In this document: positions 1 through 9,187 of the stretch, piece after piece
How positions within the stretch are numbered: position 1 is the stretch's first letter
How the letters are laid out: each line of letters begins with the position of its first letter
Notes under the pieces: model-generated
What the model was told of the DNA's origin: nothing
The model's database searches: none
What the model saw: the letters and a program-made list of their open reading frames with translations, nothing else
Source of the DNA: Bradyrhizobium amphicarpaeae
Lineage (GTDB): Bacteria > Pseudomonadota > Alphaproteobacteria > Rhizobiales > Xanthobacteraceae
DNA length: 64,000 nt
NCBI RefSeq assembly: GCF_002266435.3
Contig: NZ_CP029426.2
Location: 4,184,001-4,248,000 of the forward strand
Direction: 5' to 3'
Made by a program: the position numbers and the translations under genes

Positions 1-403
1 GCCGCTCGATGCCGATGGAGACACTGCGGCCGCCGTCGAGATCGACGATCACCTCGCCCTCACCGACCACCGGCGACTTGTACTGGCTGATCTGGTAGCC
101 CTGCGGCAGGTCCGGATAGAAATAGTTCTTCCGGTCGAACACCGAGCGCAGGTTGATCTGCGCGTTGAGACCAAGCCCGGTCCGGACAGCCTGCCTGACG
201 CATTCCTCGTTGATGACGGGCAGCATGCCCGGCATCGCGGCATCGACCAGCGACACCTGCGCGTTCGGCTCGCCGCCGAACGCGGTGGACGCGCCGGAGA
301 ACAGTTTCGACTTCGACGTCACCTGGGCATGGATCTCCATGCCGATGACCACCTCCCAGTCACCGGTGGCGCCCTTGAGAAGCTTGTGCGTGGCCGTGCT
401 CAT
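1..403 (-). CDS. gatB: Aspartyl/glutamyl-tRNA amidotransferase subunit B, N-terminal part (cut by window start)
   Basis: GatB binds the misacylated tRNA and, with GatA and GatC, converts Glu-tRNA(Gln) or Asp-tRNA(Asn) to the amidated form in the cytoplasm. About 134 N-terminal residues are visible. They include the family opening [12 protein letters not shown], the SKLFSG and [10 protein letters not shown] segments and the [19 protein letters not shown] block, all typical of GatB. The ATG is preceded by GGGAG about 7 bases upstream. Its start overlaps the end of the small gene at 400-696 by four bases, so translation is probably coupled along gatA, the small gene and gatB. The C-terminal two thirds lie outside the window. 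Confidence 0.95.
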   Translation of the reverse strand, partial: MSTATHKLLKGATGDWEVVIGMEIHAQVTSKSKLFSGASTAFGGEPNAQVSLVDAAMPGMLPVINEECVRQAVRTGLGLNAQINLRSVFDRKNYFYPDLPQGYQISQYKSPVVGEGEVIVDLDGGRSVSIGIER

Positions 404-696
404 GTCGTGCTCCCGAGCAGCGTGGCAGCGATCCGCTCCCACTCCGCTTCCAATGAATCCTTTGCAGCGGGCTGGCCGGCCTGGCGGTACCAGTAGCCGG
501 CATTGCCGAGATCGCCTTCGACGCGGTGCAGGTAGGCGTGCACCCAGGCGGCGTCACGGCTGTTGTCGTCCTGGACGATCCCGTGCGCCTGCTCCCAATC
601 GCCCTTGGCGGCCCACCACAGACCTCTCAGCGGCGCGTTCAGCCCAGGCGCGGGCGCCGCGCCGTCGAGGCTCGCGATGAAAGCGGCGGCATTCAC
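400..696 (-). CDS. Conserved small hypothetical protein between gatA and gatB
   Basis: A 98-residue soluble acidic protein of unknown function, rich in Trp, Ala and Asp ([37 protein letters not shown]). The sequence reads like a helical, tetratricopeptide-like or DUF-type protein, but I do not assign a family. Three GTG codons occur in tandem. The last one, at 696, overlaps the gatA stop (GTGA) and is chosen as start because such overlaps imply translational coupling. The gene also overlaps gatB by four bases. Its place inside the gatCAB cluster suggests co-expression with the amidotransferase; a role in it is only inference. Confidence 0.75.
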   Translation of the reverse strand: MNAAAFIASLDGAAPAPGLNAPLRGLWWAAKGDWEQAHGIVQDDNSRDAAWVHAYLHRVEGDLGNAGYWYRQAGQPAAKDSLEAEWERIAATLLGSTT

Positions 697-2168
697 CACC
701 ACCTCGCGGGCGTGAAGCGGCCGGCCGCCTGCTCGATCACCTCGCCGAGCGAGAACAGCGTCTCCTCCTCGAACGGACGGCCGATCAATTGCAGGCCGAG
801 CGGCAGGCCCTGCGCGTCCTTGCCGGCGGGCACGGCGATGCCGGGCAGGCCCGCCATGTTCACGGTCACCGTGAAGATGTCGTTGAGATACATCTCCACC
901 GGATCGCCGCCGCCCTTCTCGCCGATGCCGAAGGCCGCCGACGGCGTCGCCGGCGTCAGGATCGCGTCGACGCCCATGGCGAAGCAATCCTCGAAATCCT
1001 TCTTGATCAGCGTGCGCACCTTCTGCGCGCGCAGATAATAGGCGTCGTAATAGCCGGCCGAGAGCACATAGGTGCCGATCATGACGCGGCGGCGGACCTC
1101 CGCACCAAAACCTTCGGCGCGGGTGTTCTCGTAGAGCTCGGTGATGTTCTTGCCCTGCTCGCGCAGGCCGTAGCGGACGCCGTCATAGCGCGCGAGGTTG
1201 GAGGACGCCTCCGCCGGTGCCACGATGTAATAGGCCGGCAGCGCGTATTTGGTGTGCGGCAGCGAGACCTCGACGAGCTCGGCGCCGGCCGCCTTCAGCC
1301 ATGCTGCGCCCTCGCTCCAGAGTTTTTCGATTTCGGCCGGCATGCCGTCGAGACGATATTCCCGGGGGATGCCGATCTTCATGCCCTTCACGGACTTGCC
1401 GATCGCGGCCTCGTAGTCAGGCACGGGGATGTCGACCGAGGTCGTGTCCTTCGGGTCATGACCGGCCATGGAGCGCAGCAGCATCGCCGCATCGCGCGTC
1501 GTACGCGCAATGGGACCGGCCTGATCGAGCGAGGAGGCAAAGGCGACGATGCCCCAGCGCGAGCAGCGGCCATAGGTCGGCTTGATGCCGACGGTCGCGG
1601 TGAACGCGGCCGGCTGGCGGATCGAGCCGCCGGTGTCTGTCGCGGTCGCCCCCATGCAGAGCAGCGCCGCCACGGCCGAGGCCGAGCCGCCGGACGAGCC
1701 GCCCGGCACCAGCGTGGTGTTGCTACCCTCGCGCCGCCAGGGATTGCCGACCGGACCGAAGCACGAGGTCTCGTTGGCCGAGCCCATCGCGAACTCGTCA
1801 TTGTTGAGCTTGCCGAGCATCACCGCGCCATCGCGCCACAGCTGCGAGGTGATGGTGGACTCGTAGGTCGGCACGAAATTGCCGAGAATCTTCGAGCACG
1901 CCGTCGTGCGCACGCCCTTGGTCGCGAACAAATCCTTGATGCCGAGCGGGATGCCGGCGAGCGGGCCGGCATCGCCCCTGGCGATCTTCTCGTCCACGGC
2001 CTTGGCCATGTCGCGCGCCTGCTCCGGCGTCTCCATCACGAAGGCATTGAGCACCCGCGCGGCTTCGATCGCGCTCAGATGCGCGTCGGTCAGCTCGAGG
2101 GACGTGAAAGTCTTGGCCGCGAGACCCTTGCGGGCCTCGGCGAGCGTCAGCGATGTCAAATCGGTCAT
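693..2168 (-). CDS. gatA: Aspartyl/glutamyl-tRNA amidotransferase subunit A
   Basis: This is the glutaminase subunit of GatCAB and generates ammonia for tRNA-bound Glu/Asp amidation. The 491-residue length is normal. The amidase-signature triad is visible: Lys78 in GIPLGIKD, Ser158 in the PGGSSGGSA loop and Ser182 in [11 protein letters not shown]. The C-terminal half carries the family blocks [20 protein letters not shown] and [10 protein letters not shown]. The ATG overlaps the preceding small gene at 2165-2380 by four bases, and the stop overlaps the following small gene. The cluster order on the minus strand is gatC, small gene, gatA, small gene, gatB. Confidence 0.97.
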   Translation of the reverse strand: MTDLTSLTLAEARKGLAAKTFTSLELTDAHLSAIEAARVLNAFVMETPEQARDMAKAVDEKIARGDAGPLAGIPLGIKDLFATKGVRTTACSKILGNFVPTYESTITSQLWRDGAVMLGKLNNDEFAMGSANETSCFGPVGNPWRREGSNTTLVPGGSSGGSASAVAALLCMGATATDTGGSIRQPAAFTATVGIKPTYGRCSRWGIVAFASSLDQAGPIARTTRDAAMLLRSMAGHDPKDTTSVDIPVPDYEAAIGKSVKGMKIGIPREYRLDGMPAEIEKLWSEGAAWLKAAGAELVEVSLPHTKYALPAYYIVAPAEASSNLARYDGVRYGLREQGKNITELYENTRAEGFGAEVRRRVMIGTYVLSAGYYDAYYLRAQKVRTLIKKDFEDCFAMGVDAILTPATPSAAFGIGEKGGGDPVEMYLNDIFTVTVNMAGLPGIAVPAGKDAQGLPLGLQLIGRPFEEETLFSLGEVIEQAAGRFTPARWW

Positions 2169-2380
2169 TTATTGATCGGGCTGCAGAAGAACGGAGACAG
2201 GGTCTTGTCGTTGGCCGGGTCGTCTTTTTTCTTGGCGGCGGCGTTCGCGGCAGCCTCGATCTCGTCGAGCACGGCATTGACGGCGACGTTGGGATCGGCA
2301 GCCTTGCCCTGCCGCTCCATCTTGTCGAGATAGTTCATGTAGGCCTGATAGGCCTTCTCATCGTCGCAAAGCATGCACAT
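2165..2380 (-). CDS. Small conserved hypothetical protein upstream of gatA
   Basis: A 71-residue protein with an N-terminal [20 protein letters not shown] segment, an Ala/Lys-rich middle and the ending FFCSPINK. It has a CxxC pair near the N-terminus (Cys2, Cys5) and another Cys near the end, which could bind a metal; this is inference. The C-terminal codons overlap the gatA ATG (ATGA). I do not recognise a named family. High coding-type GC3 and its place in the gat cluster support a real gene. Confidence 0.7.
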   Translation of the reverse strand: MCMLCDDEKAYQAYMNYLDKMERQGKAADPNVAVNAVLDEIEAAANAAAKKKDDPANDKTLSPFFCSPINK

Positions 2381-2460
2381 GGCACAGGTCCTAGAACTCT
2401 TGAATTTGACGCGTTTTCTTGACGCGAACCGGCATCCACTTCGCTCGAAAACGCTATGCC

Positions 2461-2748
2461 CTACTCGACGACCTTCGGCACCAGGAAGAAGTGACCTTCG
2501 GTCGCCGGCGCGTTGGCAACGATATCGTCGGCGATCCCGCCGTCATCGACCACGTCCTGCCGCTTCTTCATCTGCATCGGGGTGACCGAGGTCATGGGCT
2601 CCACGCCCTCGACATTGACCTCCGAGAGCTGCTCGACAAAGGCGAGCATGGCGTTGAGCTCGCCCTGCAGATGCGGAACCTCGCCCTCGGAAACCGCAAT
2701 GCGCGCCAGATGCGCGATGCGGCGGACGGTAGCGGCGTCGACGGACAT
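2461..2748 (-). CDS. gatC: Aspartyl/glutamyl-tRNA amidotransferase subunit C
   Basis: GatC is the small stabilising subunit of GatCAB. The 95 residues match the family: the N-terminal [14 protein letters not shown] helix, an [15 protein letters not shown] helix, the [10 protein letters not shown] loop and the C-terminal FFLVPKVVE. The chosen ATG at 2748 gives [16 protein letters not shown], the usual beginning; in-frame sequence further upstream is not GatC-like. About 80 non-coding bases separate it from the next gene of the cluster. Confidence 0.95.
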   Translation of the reverse strand: MSVDAATVRRIAHLARIAVSEGEVPHLQGELNAMLAFVEQLSEVNVEGVEPMTSVTPMQMKKRQDVVDDGGIADDIVANAPATEGHFFLVPKVVE

Positions 2749-2825
2749 TATATAAGGCCTCTCACGGCAAAACCCATGTGCCGTATAGCAGAGGCCGGTT
2801 TTGCGCCGCAACCGGGTGACTGGCC

Positions 2826-3905
2826 TTAGCCAGCCAGCGCTTTCATGCGGGCCAGCGCCGATTTGGCAAAATCCCGGGTCAATTCGGCCGCGGGGACCTC
2901 GCGGCCCAGCGCAACGGCCTGGCCGGCCCAGAGATTGGTGAAATCGACCCTCCCCTGTTTTTCGGCAGCCGCCTTCAGCGGCCCCAGCGCCGTCGCGGCG
3001 TGGGGAAACGGCGGTGCGTCCGGCGAGATCGGGCCGGCTTCGCGCATCAGCCGGTTCTGGACCCCCCGCGCCGGTCTTCCGGTCATGACATTGGTGATCA
3101 CCGTGGAATCGTCCCGCGCTTCAGCCAGCGCCTTGCGTCCTCCCGGCGAGACCTTGGATTCCGGACAGCGCAAGTAAGCGCTGCCGATCTGCACGCCGGC
3201 GGCGCCGAGCGCGAAGGCGGCGGCGATGCCGCGCCCGTCCGCGATGCCACCGGCCGCGATCACCGGCACCTTCACGGCATCGGCGACCTGCGGCACCAGC
3301 GCAAACGTGCCGGGTTGCTCGGAGATCTTGTCGGTCAGGAACATGCCGCGATGGCCACCGGCTTCGGCGCCCTGCGCAATGACGGCATCGACGCCGTGCT
3401 GTTCGAGCCAGATGGCTTCCTTTACCGTCGTCGCCGACGAGATGACGATGCAGCCGGCCGCCTTGACGCGCTTGAGCAGCGCCTGCTCCGGCAGGCCGAA
3501 ATGGAAGCTGACGATTTCGGGCTTCAGCTCCTCGACGACCTCGCAGAACGCCGCGTCGAACGGCGCGCGGTTGGCCGCGGAGATCGGCGCAGCGGGATCG
3601 AGACCATGCTCGGTGTAATAGCCCGTGAGCCGCTGCTTCCAGCGCGCTTCGGCCTCGCCCGTCAGCTCGACCGGGGTGTGGCAGAAGAAGTTCATGTTCA
3701 CCGGCGCCTTCACGCGCTGGCGGATGATGTTGACCTGTTCGCGCGCCTTCTCCGGCGACAGCATCGCGCTCGGCAGCGAGCCGAGCCCACCGCCCTCTGC
3801 CACGGCGATCACCAGTTCCGCATCCATCACGCCGGCCATCGGCGCCAGCACGATCGGAAGTTCGGTCTTGAAGAGGTCGATCAGTCGACGGTCAGGCCAC
3901 ATCAT
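2826..3905 (-). CDS. Nitronate monooxygenase / 2-nitropropane dioxygenase-like flavoprotein (1)
   Basis: FMN-dependent TIM-barrel enzyme of the NPD family (359 residues), which oxidises alkyl nitronates or serves as a related flavin oxidoreductase. Visible motifs are [16 protein letters not shown] at the N-terminus, [11 protein letters not shown] around residues 178-187 with the conserved His185, and [17 protein letters not shown] plus [12 protein letters not shown] for phosphate binding. It is followed on the same strand by nothing closer than gatC and preceded by a second NPD-family gene only 20 bases away, so the two are probably co-transcribed. The physiological substrate is not deducible. 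Confidence 0.88.
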   Translation of the reverse strand: MMWPDRRLIDLFKTELPIVLAPMAGVMDAELVIAVAEGGGLGSLPSAMLSPEKAREQVNIIRQRVKAPVNMNFFCHTPVELTGEAEARWKQRLTGYYTEHGLDPAAPISAANRAPFDAAFCEVVEELKPEIVSFHFGLPEQALLKRVKAAGCIVISSATTVKEAIWLEQHGVDAVIAQGAEAGGHRGMFLTDKISEQPGTFALVPQVADAVKVPVIAAGGIADGRGIAAAFALGAAGVQIGSAYLRCPESKVSPGGRKALAEARDDSTVITNVMTGRPARGVQNRLMREAGPISPDAPPFPHAATALGPLKAAAEKQGRVDFTNLWAGQAVALGREVPAAELTRDFAKSALARMKALAG

Positions 3906-3925
3906 ATTTCTCGCTCGTTGTTTCC

Positions 3926-3951
3926 CTACCCTGCCCTGGAGGGGGAGGATG
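3926..3951. repeat. Half copy of a GC-rich palindromic repeat, inside a gene end
   Basis: The stretch reads CTACCCTGCCCTGGAGGGGG and continues AGGAT. It closely matches one arm of the long inverted repeat at 21949-22108. Here it supplies the final codons and the stop of the upstream flavoprotein gene. Confidence 0.6.
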
Positions 3952-4933
3952 AAAGAACCTGCGTTGCTCCCGCGGAGTTTCTCCGTCCGCCAAGCAACTG
4001 CTCTGCTTCAATCGCAATCCGCTCGACGATATCGGCCGCCGGTGGAATATCATGGATCAGGCCGACCGCCTCCCCGGCAAACACGGCGGCGATCTCGAAA
4101 TCGCCAGCCATCTTGGCCGCGGCATAGTCCCTGGCAATCTCGTCCGCGCGCTGCAAGAGCTCCACCTCGCGGCCGGTCCAGCTCCTGATATGGCTGTTGA
4201 CCAGCGTTCGTGCGGTGAACGGAGCCGGCCAGAACAGCTTTCGCGACCAGTCGGGAACGATGCCGCGCACCGTGTCGTTGCTGCCGGCGTCGCGGATGCG
4301 GAGCTTGGCCTCCTCCGCGCCATTGGCTTCCACGCTCGCATAGAAGCGCGTGCCGACCAACACGCCCGATGCACCCAGCATCATCATCGCGGCAAGGCCC
4401 CGGCCGTCGGCGATCCCGCCCGCCGCGACGACAGGCACACGTCCCGCGGCGAGATCGACGATCGCAGGCACGATGTCGACGGTGGTACGCGATGCGCCAT
4501 GACCGCCCGCTTCCGTGCCTTGCGCGATCAGGATCTCCGCACCGGCATCTAGCGCTTGCTTGCCCATGTCCTCGGTTTGCACCTGGCAGATCAACCGCGC
4601 GCCGCTGGCCTTGATCCGCGGCGCGAACGGCGCGACATCGCCGAACGAAAGCATGACCGCCTGTGGACGCGCCTCGAGCGCGATCTCGAGCAGCTCGGGT
4701 TGCTTGGCCAGGCTCCACGTGATGAAGCCGATGCCGAATGGCGCAAAGCCCTTGAGCTCCCTGGCCTCTGTCTCAAGCCGCGTGCGATCGCCGTAGCCAC
4801 CGCCGAGGATGCCGAAGCCGCCGGCTTCGCTGACGGCACGGGTCAGCCGGCTGCCGGCGATCGTATCCATGGGCGCCGACAGGATCGGATGCCTGATCCC
4901 GAGAAGCTCCGTCAGCGGCGTGGCGATCGGCAA
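3926..4933 (-). CDS. Nitronate monooxygenase-like flavoprotein (2)
   Basis: A second NPD-family TIM-barrel flavoprotein (335 residues), clearly diverged from its neighbour. The N-terminus is GIRHPILSAPMD, the catalytic-type segment AQGTEAGGHGASR has His145, and the phosphate-binding part is [17 protein letters not shown]. Its last residues (ending SSSPSRAG) and stop codon lie in a GC-rich repeat half-unit at 3926-3951, so the native C-terminus may have been altered by repeat insertion. It is transcribed divergently from the LysR gene at 5041, which is the likely regulator. Confidence 0.87.
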   Translation of the reverse strand: MPIATPLTELLGIRHPILSAPMDTIAGSRLTRAVSEAGGFGILGGGYGDRTRLETEARELKGFAPFGIGFITWSLAKQPELLEIALEARPQAVMLSFGDVAPFAPRIKASGARLICQVQTEDMGKQALDAGAEILIAQGTEAGGHGASRTTVDIVPAIVDLAAGRVPVVAAGGIADGRGLAAMMMLGASGVLVGTRFYASVEANGAEEAKLRIRDAGSNDTVRGIVPDWSRKLFWPAPFTARTLVNSHIRSWTGREVELLQRADEIARDYAAAKMAGDFEIAAVFAGEAVGLIHDIPPAADIVERIAIEAEQLLGGRRNSAGATQVLSSSPSRAG

Positions 4934-4975
4934 TGAATCCTCCCACTCTGGACAAGGAGATTAAGCGCAAATAAC

Positions 4976-4992
4976 ATTCTCCAAAATTGAAT
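4976..4992. promoter_or_regulatory. Candidate LysR-type operator (T-N11-A)
   Basis: ATTCTCCAAAATTGAAT is an imperfect palindrome with ATTC/GAAT arms around a T-N11-A core, the usual LysR-family site. It lies in the 107-base divergent region between the flavoprotein gene (minus) and the LysR gene (plus). Assignment as the operator of this regulator is inference. Confidence 0.4.
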
Positions 4993-5040
4993 TCTTACGA
5001 ACGCAGCCATCACAAATTTGAAACGACCAAGGAAACTGAG

Positions 5041-5931
5041 ATGGAACTCGGCGACCTCAAGACCTTCGCGACAGTCGCCCGCACCGGTGGCATCACCCGC
5101 GCGGCGGAAGAACTGAACACCGTGCAATCCAACGTCACCCAGCGCGTCAAGGCGCTCGAGGCGGAAATCGGCACGCCGCTGTTCGAACGCCACAGCCGCG
5201 GCATGACGCTGGCCGGCGCCGGCAAGCGCCTTTTGCCTTACGCGCAACGGATGGCCGCGCTCTCGCACGAGGCGGTGCTGGCCGCGCGCGACGACGGCGA
5301 GCCGAAGGGACCGCTTGCGATCGGCTCGATGGAGACGACCGCGGCGGTGCGGCTGCCGCCGCTGCTCGCCGATTTCCACCGCCGCTGTCCCGCCGTGCGC
5401 CTTTCCTTGCGTACCGCACCGACCGCCGACCTCGTCGCAAGCGTGCTGGAAGGCGCGCTCGATGGTGCCTTCGTCGCAGGTCCGATTGCGCATGACGACC
5501 TTATTGCGACGAGCGCCTTCCGCGAGGAGCTGGTGCTGGTCAGCGCGCGGCGCTGGGCTTCGCTTGCCGAACTGCGCGCCGGCACGCCGGAGTCCGGCCC
5601 GACCGCGCTGGTGTTTCGCACCGGCTGCACCTACCGCCAGCGGCTCGAGCAGATCTTCGTCGAGTTCGGCTGGCCTTCCGCCGCACGCTTCGAGCTCGGC
5701 ACCCTCGACGGCATGATCGGCTGCGTCGCCGCCGACATGGGCGTGACGTTGTTGCCGCGCGCGGTCGTCGAACGCAGCGCGATGAATGGCACCGTCTCGA
5801 TCCACGCCCTGAGCGCCTCGCATGCGCGGGTCGAGACACTGTTCATCCAGCGTCGCGCCGGACATCAATCCAGCGCGCTGGCCGGCTTTGCAGCCTGCCT
5901 GAAAACCGACGAGGACGTCATCGCAGCCTGA
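5041..5931 (+). CDS. LysR family transcriptional regulator
   Basis: A 296-residue LysR-type regulator. The N-terminal winged helix-turn-helix spans about residues 2-60 (LKTFATVARTGGITRAAEEL ... VQSNVTQRVKALEAEIGTPL), followed by a periplasmic-binding-like effector domain from about residue 90. The ATG at 5041 is preceded by AAGGAAA and gives the canonical MELGDLKTF start. It is divergent from the two nitronate monooxygenase-like genes, so it probably controls them in response to an unknown ligand. Confidence 0.9.
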   Translation: MELGDLKTFATVARTGGITRAAEELNTVQSNVTQRVKALEAEIGTPLFERHSRGMTLAGAGKRLLPYAQRMAALSHEAVLAARDDGEPKGPLAIGSMETTAAVRLPPLLADFHRRCPAVRLSLRTAPTADLVASVLEGALDGAFVAGPIAHDDLIATSAFREELVLVSARRWASLAELRAGTPESGPTALVFRTGCTYRQRLEQIFVEFGWPSAARFELGTLDGMIGCVAADMGVTLLPRAVVERSAMNGTVSIHALSASHARVETLFIQRRAGHQSSALAGFAACLKTDEDVIAA

Positions 5932-5961
5932 CGCGGTGACGCCGCGCCAGGCCGCGCTGTT

Positions 5962-8181
5962 CTAGAGTCGAATGTCCTCATAGGACTCGATCCGCCGCGG
6001 GCCGACCGAGGTGGCCTCGTGCGAATCCGCATCAGCGAGATTGCCGAAATCGAGCTTGGTCAATTTCGCGAGGTCCGCGATCGAGACCTGGAAGACGCTG
6101 ACATCCTCCTCCGACATCTTCTCGCGCAGATCCACCTCCTGGATGCGATCGATGTCCATGATCAGCTTTCGCTGGCTCATCAGGAAGGCCGCCGCCTTGA
6201 GCGCGTCGCCATCCTCGTTGCGCCGGATCAGGATCTTCCAGAAATATTTCGGAATCTGAACGCCGCCGAAGCTCGGGTCCTTGTGCGGCCGACCGGCCGG
6301 GTTGGGCAGATCGGAGCCATCGGCATCCGGCCCGTCGAACACCGGACCGTTCATGACGATGCCCTTCTCCTCGCCTTCGAGCAGGACATCGCGCGTGTAA
6401 TCCTCAAGTCCCGCCCAGAGCTGCTTGCCCTGGTTGAACGAGAAGAACTGCGGCGAGCAATTGGTGAAGTGGAAGGAATCGTCACCATGCTGCTTGGCCG
6501 CGGCGACGGTGTCGCCCCAGGTCGCGTCCAGCCGGCGCACGAGATGGCCACGGTCGAACGGATTCTTGGTGCGGTCCGCCTCGAGGGTGGCCTGCTTGCG
6601 GTAGAACTCGTCGCCGATCTGGGCATCGTCGTCGATGCGGGGATCGCGCAGCCAGGAATCGCCCTCGCGCTTGCCGACGTCCTGTTGCTGCCCGCCGTCG
6701 ATATTGACACAGCTGAAGAAGGCGAGCCGGCGCTGCTTGTTCATGACGACGCTGTAGTTGAAATATTTCAGCTCGGACTGCCTGGAGTTCCCCTTGAGCG
6801 TCGCGATCCCGGATTTGAGAGCGGCCGGAATCGTCGGCAAGGGCACCGAGAATTTGCCGGTACCGAGAAAATTCGGCTTGTATCCGGGACGCGATTTCAG
6901 CGTGCTCTGATCGATATGCACGGCCTCCATCGGCAGGCCGTTCGCACTGATGTTTGACGGGAGGCCGACCGGCGGGGCGAGCAACGGCTTGCCGCCGTTC
7001 TGCATGACGCCGTTCGGGCCTTTTCCGTTGCCCCCCGATGGACTCGGCAGGGGTGCCGGCGGCGCGAACGGAATGTCCTTCCTGAACGTCGGCAACGGCA
7101 CCCGGATCGGGACCACCAGTGAGGTTCCGTCCAGGGACTGCTCGACCCAGAAATTGGCGCCGAAAGCAGGCGCGTCCACCGTCGGCCGGGCCCTCTCGAC
7201 CTCGAGCCGGGCCGGCGGCTCTTCCTCGTCCAGCACCGGCTTGATCAGGGGATGGGAGCCGACGGCAACCTTGAGATCGGCGACGATCGCGCTGATGCGG
7301 ATGCCTTCATTGGCCACCCAGTCGATCAGGGATTCATCCATCGACGGCTTCCATACCTTGCCGTCCTTGGTCAGGGTGCGGCCCTGCGAATCCTTGCGGG
7401 GAACGCCGCTGTGATGCAGCGCGACCACCTGCCAGAAGCGGTTGAATGCCGGCGAGCCCGACGATCCTGCCGTCGTGTCGGTGTTGTACCAGAGGAAGTC
7501 GCCGACATATTTGAGCAGCTTGTTCTCGCGCACGCAGACCTGCTTCATTTGCCCGCTCGGATGCTGGACGATGGTGAGGTACTCGCCGGGATCTGCCTTG
7601 CCGGGCGCGCCGCTGAGCGGCAACCATCCCCAATCCTCGAGCTTTTCCCCGCCGGACAGCGAGGTCGGCGCCACCGCGACGATCGAGAAATCCAGCCTGT
7701 CATTGGTGTAGAAGAACTTGCCCGGCTCGAGGCCGAACCGCACCGGCACACGCTCCTGTCCCGCGATGTCGAGTTCGTAGTTGAAATCGGCGATCGAATT
7801 GGCGGCGTCGGCCGGATTGCCGAAGACATGATGGTTCGTCAACAGCAGGCTCGGCCCGATCAGAAAGCCCGAGCCGTAGCCGAGCAGGTTCGACTTGAGA
7901 TCCCTGAGCTGAATGCGGCAGACCGAGCGCGCGGCGGCAGTCCCCTTGGCGAGATAGTTGATGCTGTCGAGATCATTGCCCTGGATGATCCGCTCCAGGC
8001 CGATCTCGGCCTTCTCCACGTCCTGCGTCTCGGCCAGCAGCTGGCGCTGGCGCACGCGCATCTTTTCGACGGTCATCTCGATCGGACCGTCGCCCAATTT
8101 CCGGTTCAAGGCTTCAGGTGAGAATTCGGCTTGCTTGAATCGTCTTTCTGAGCCCGCGATCAGGCTTGGCTTGATGAGCAT
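5962..8181 (-). CDS. Trypsin-like serine protease fused to DNA/RNA non-specific endonuclease
   Basis: A 739-residue protein with two catalytic modules. An N-terminal helical stretch (1-95) has no signal peptide. A chymotrypsin-fold protease follows at about 96-300: TNHHVF with His118, LDFSIVAV with Asp164, and GSSGSP with Ser241, a complete triad. A Pro/Gly-rich linker at about 340-460 leads to a Serratia-nuclease-type (NUC) domain at about 465-700 with the DRGH motif (543-546) and the downstream FNQGKQLWAGLE block carrying the metal-ligand Asn. It stands alone, convergent with the LysR gene. The architecture recalls regulated protease or nuclease effectors of bacterial conflict systems. The substrate and trigger are unknown, and secretion is not supported by the N-terminus. 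Confidence 0.85.
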   Translation of the reverse strand: MLIKPSLIAGSERRFKQAEFSPEALNRKLGDGPIEMTVEKMRVRQRQLLAETQDVEKAEIGLERIIQGNDLDSINYLAKGTAAARSVCRIQLRDLKSNLLGYGSGFLIGPSLLLTNHHVFGNPADAANSIADFNYELDIAGQERVPVRFGLEPGKFFYTNDRLDFSIVAVAPTSLSGGEKLEDWGWLPLSGAPGKADPGEYLTIVQHPSGQMKQVCVRENKLLKYVGDFLWYNTDTTAGSSGSPAFNRFWQVVALHHSGVPRKDSQGRTLTKDGKVWKPSMDESLIDWVANEGIRISAIVADLKVAVGSHPLIKPVLDEEEPPARLEVERARPTVDAPAFGANFWVEQSLDGTSLVVPIRVPLPTFRKDIPFAPPAPLPSPSGGNGKGPNGVMQNGGKPLLAPPVGLPSNISANGLPMEAVHIDQSTLKSRPGYKPNFLGTGKFSVPLPTIPAALKSGIATLKGNSRQSELKYFNYSVVMNKQRRLAFFSCVNIDGGQQQDVGKREGDSWLRDPRIDDDAQIGDEFYRKQATLEADRTKNPFDRGHLVRRLDATWGDTVAAAKQHGDDSFHFTNCSPQFFSFNQGKQLWAGLEDYTRDVLLEGEEKGIVMNGPVFDGPDADGSDLPNPAGRPHKDPSFGGVQIPKYFWKILIRRNEDGDALKAAAFLMSQRKLIMDIDRIQEVDLREKMSEEDVSVFQVSIADLAKLTKLDFGNLADADSHEATSVGPRRIESYEDIRL

Positions 8182-8439
8182 TGTGACCTCTCAAATGACT
8201 GGCGAATATGGGACGGTGGCCGGCGCCTAAAAAATGCGCCAAGGTTGCAGCGTGCCGGACGCTGGCGATCGTTTGAAAATCGGGGGTGCGCCCCGCACTA
8301 CTTTAAGCCTGTACTTCCAGTGTCACGCAACCACACGGCACCATGCCATGGTCTGCACGTCACCAGTGTGAGATTTCCCACAAATCGTCGATGCACCCCG
8401 GCATCACGATTTCGCGCGCGTCCCCGGCCGTCGGACGCT

Positions 8440-8652
8440 CTACCGCTTCAGCTGCCACCGCCGCAGCGCCACGACGGCCCAGATCGCTTCGACCAGACCG
8501 AACGGCCAGGCACCCTGCAGAAAGCCGTAAGCCGAACCGAGCGCGCAGGACGCGGCGAACAGCAGAACGAACCAATGGCTGCGATCTTCCAGGGCGTAGC
8601 TGATCAGCATCGCCGTCACGGCGAACAGGCCGAATAATGTCAGTGCATCCAT
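8440..8652 (-). CDS. Small integral membrane protein
   Basis: A 70-residue protein with three hydrophobic segments: [36 protein letters not shown] and [14 protein letters not shown]. It ends in a basic tail (RRWQLKR). The function is unknown. It is divergent from ruvX. The 258 bases between its stop and the protease-nuclease gene hold no gene or clear signal. Confidence 0.7.
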   Translation of the reverse strand: MDALTLFGLFAVTAMLISYALEDRSHWFVLLFAASCALGSAYGFLQGAWPFGLVEAIWAVVALRRWQLKR

Positions 8653-8698
8653 TGTTCCGGGTTCACTCCGCGGCGCGGCGCGTGATATGCGCTACGCC

Positions 8699-9184
8699 AT
8701 GCCTGCTCTTATCCTGCCCCTCGTCGATGCTGCAACCCACTGGCCCGCGCGCGGCGCGCTGGTCGGGCTCGACCTCGGCACCAAGACGATCGGCGTCGCG
8801 GTGTCCGATCCCGACCGGCGGCTTGCGACCGGCGTCGAGACGATCCAGCGCAAGCAGTTCAAGCAGGACGCGACCCGGCTGCTCGCGATCGCGGCCGAGC
8901 GCAGGGTGGTCGGCTTCGTGCTCGGCCTGCCCATCAACATGGACGGCAGCGAGGGTCCGCGCGCGCAATCCACCCGCGCCTTCGCCCGCAATTTTGCCGG
9001 CCTCACACCCCTCCCCATCGGCCTGTGGGACGAGCGCCTCTCGACTGCGGCCGTCGAGCGCGAGCTGATCGGCATGGATGTCAGCCGCGCCAAGCGCGCC
9101 GAGGTGATCGACGAGCACGCCGCGATCTTCATTTTGCAGGGCGCGCTCGACCGCCTCGCCAATCTCCGTCCAGGGGCCGCCTGA
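8699..9184 (+). CDS. ruvX: Putative pre-16S rRNA nuclease / Holliday junction resolvase-like protein (YqgF)
   Basis: YqgF/RuvX family with an RNase H fold, implicated in 16S rRNA 5' maturation. Conserved acidic blocks are [50 protein letters not shown] and [14 protein letters not shown]. The 161 residues are a normal length. The ATG at 8699 gives MPALILP; an in-frame ATG lies 12 bases upstream. It stands near gatC, a common alphaproteobacterial neighbourhood, but here about 6 kb of accessory genes separates them. Confidence 0.93.
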   Translation: MPALILPLVDAATHWPARGALVGLDLGTKTIGVAVSDPDRRLATGVETIQRKQFKQDATRLLAIAAERRVVGFVLGLPINMDGSEGPRAQSTRAFARNFAGLTPLPIGLWDERLSTAAVERELIGMDVSRAKRAEVIDEHAAIFILQGALDRLANLRPGAA

Positions 9185-9187
9185 CCG

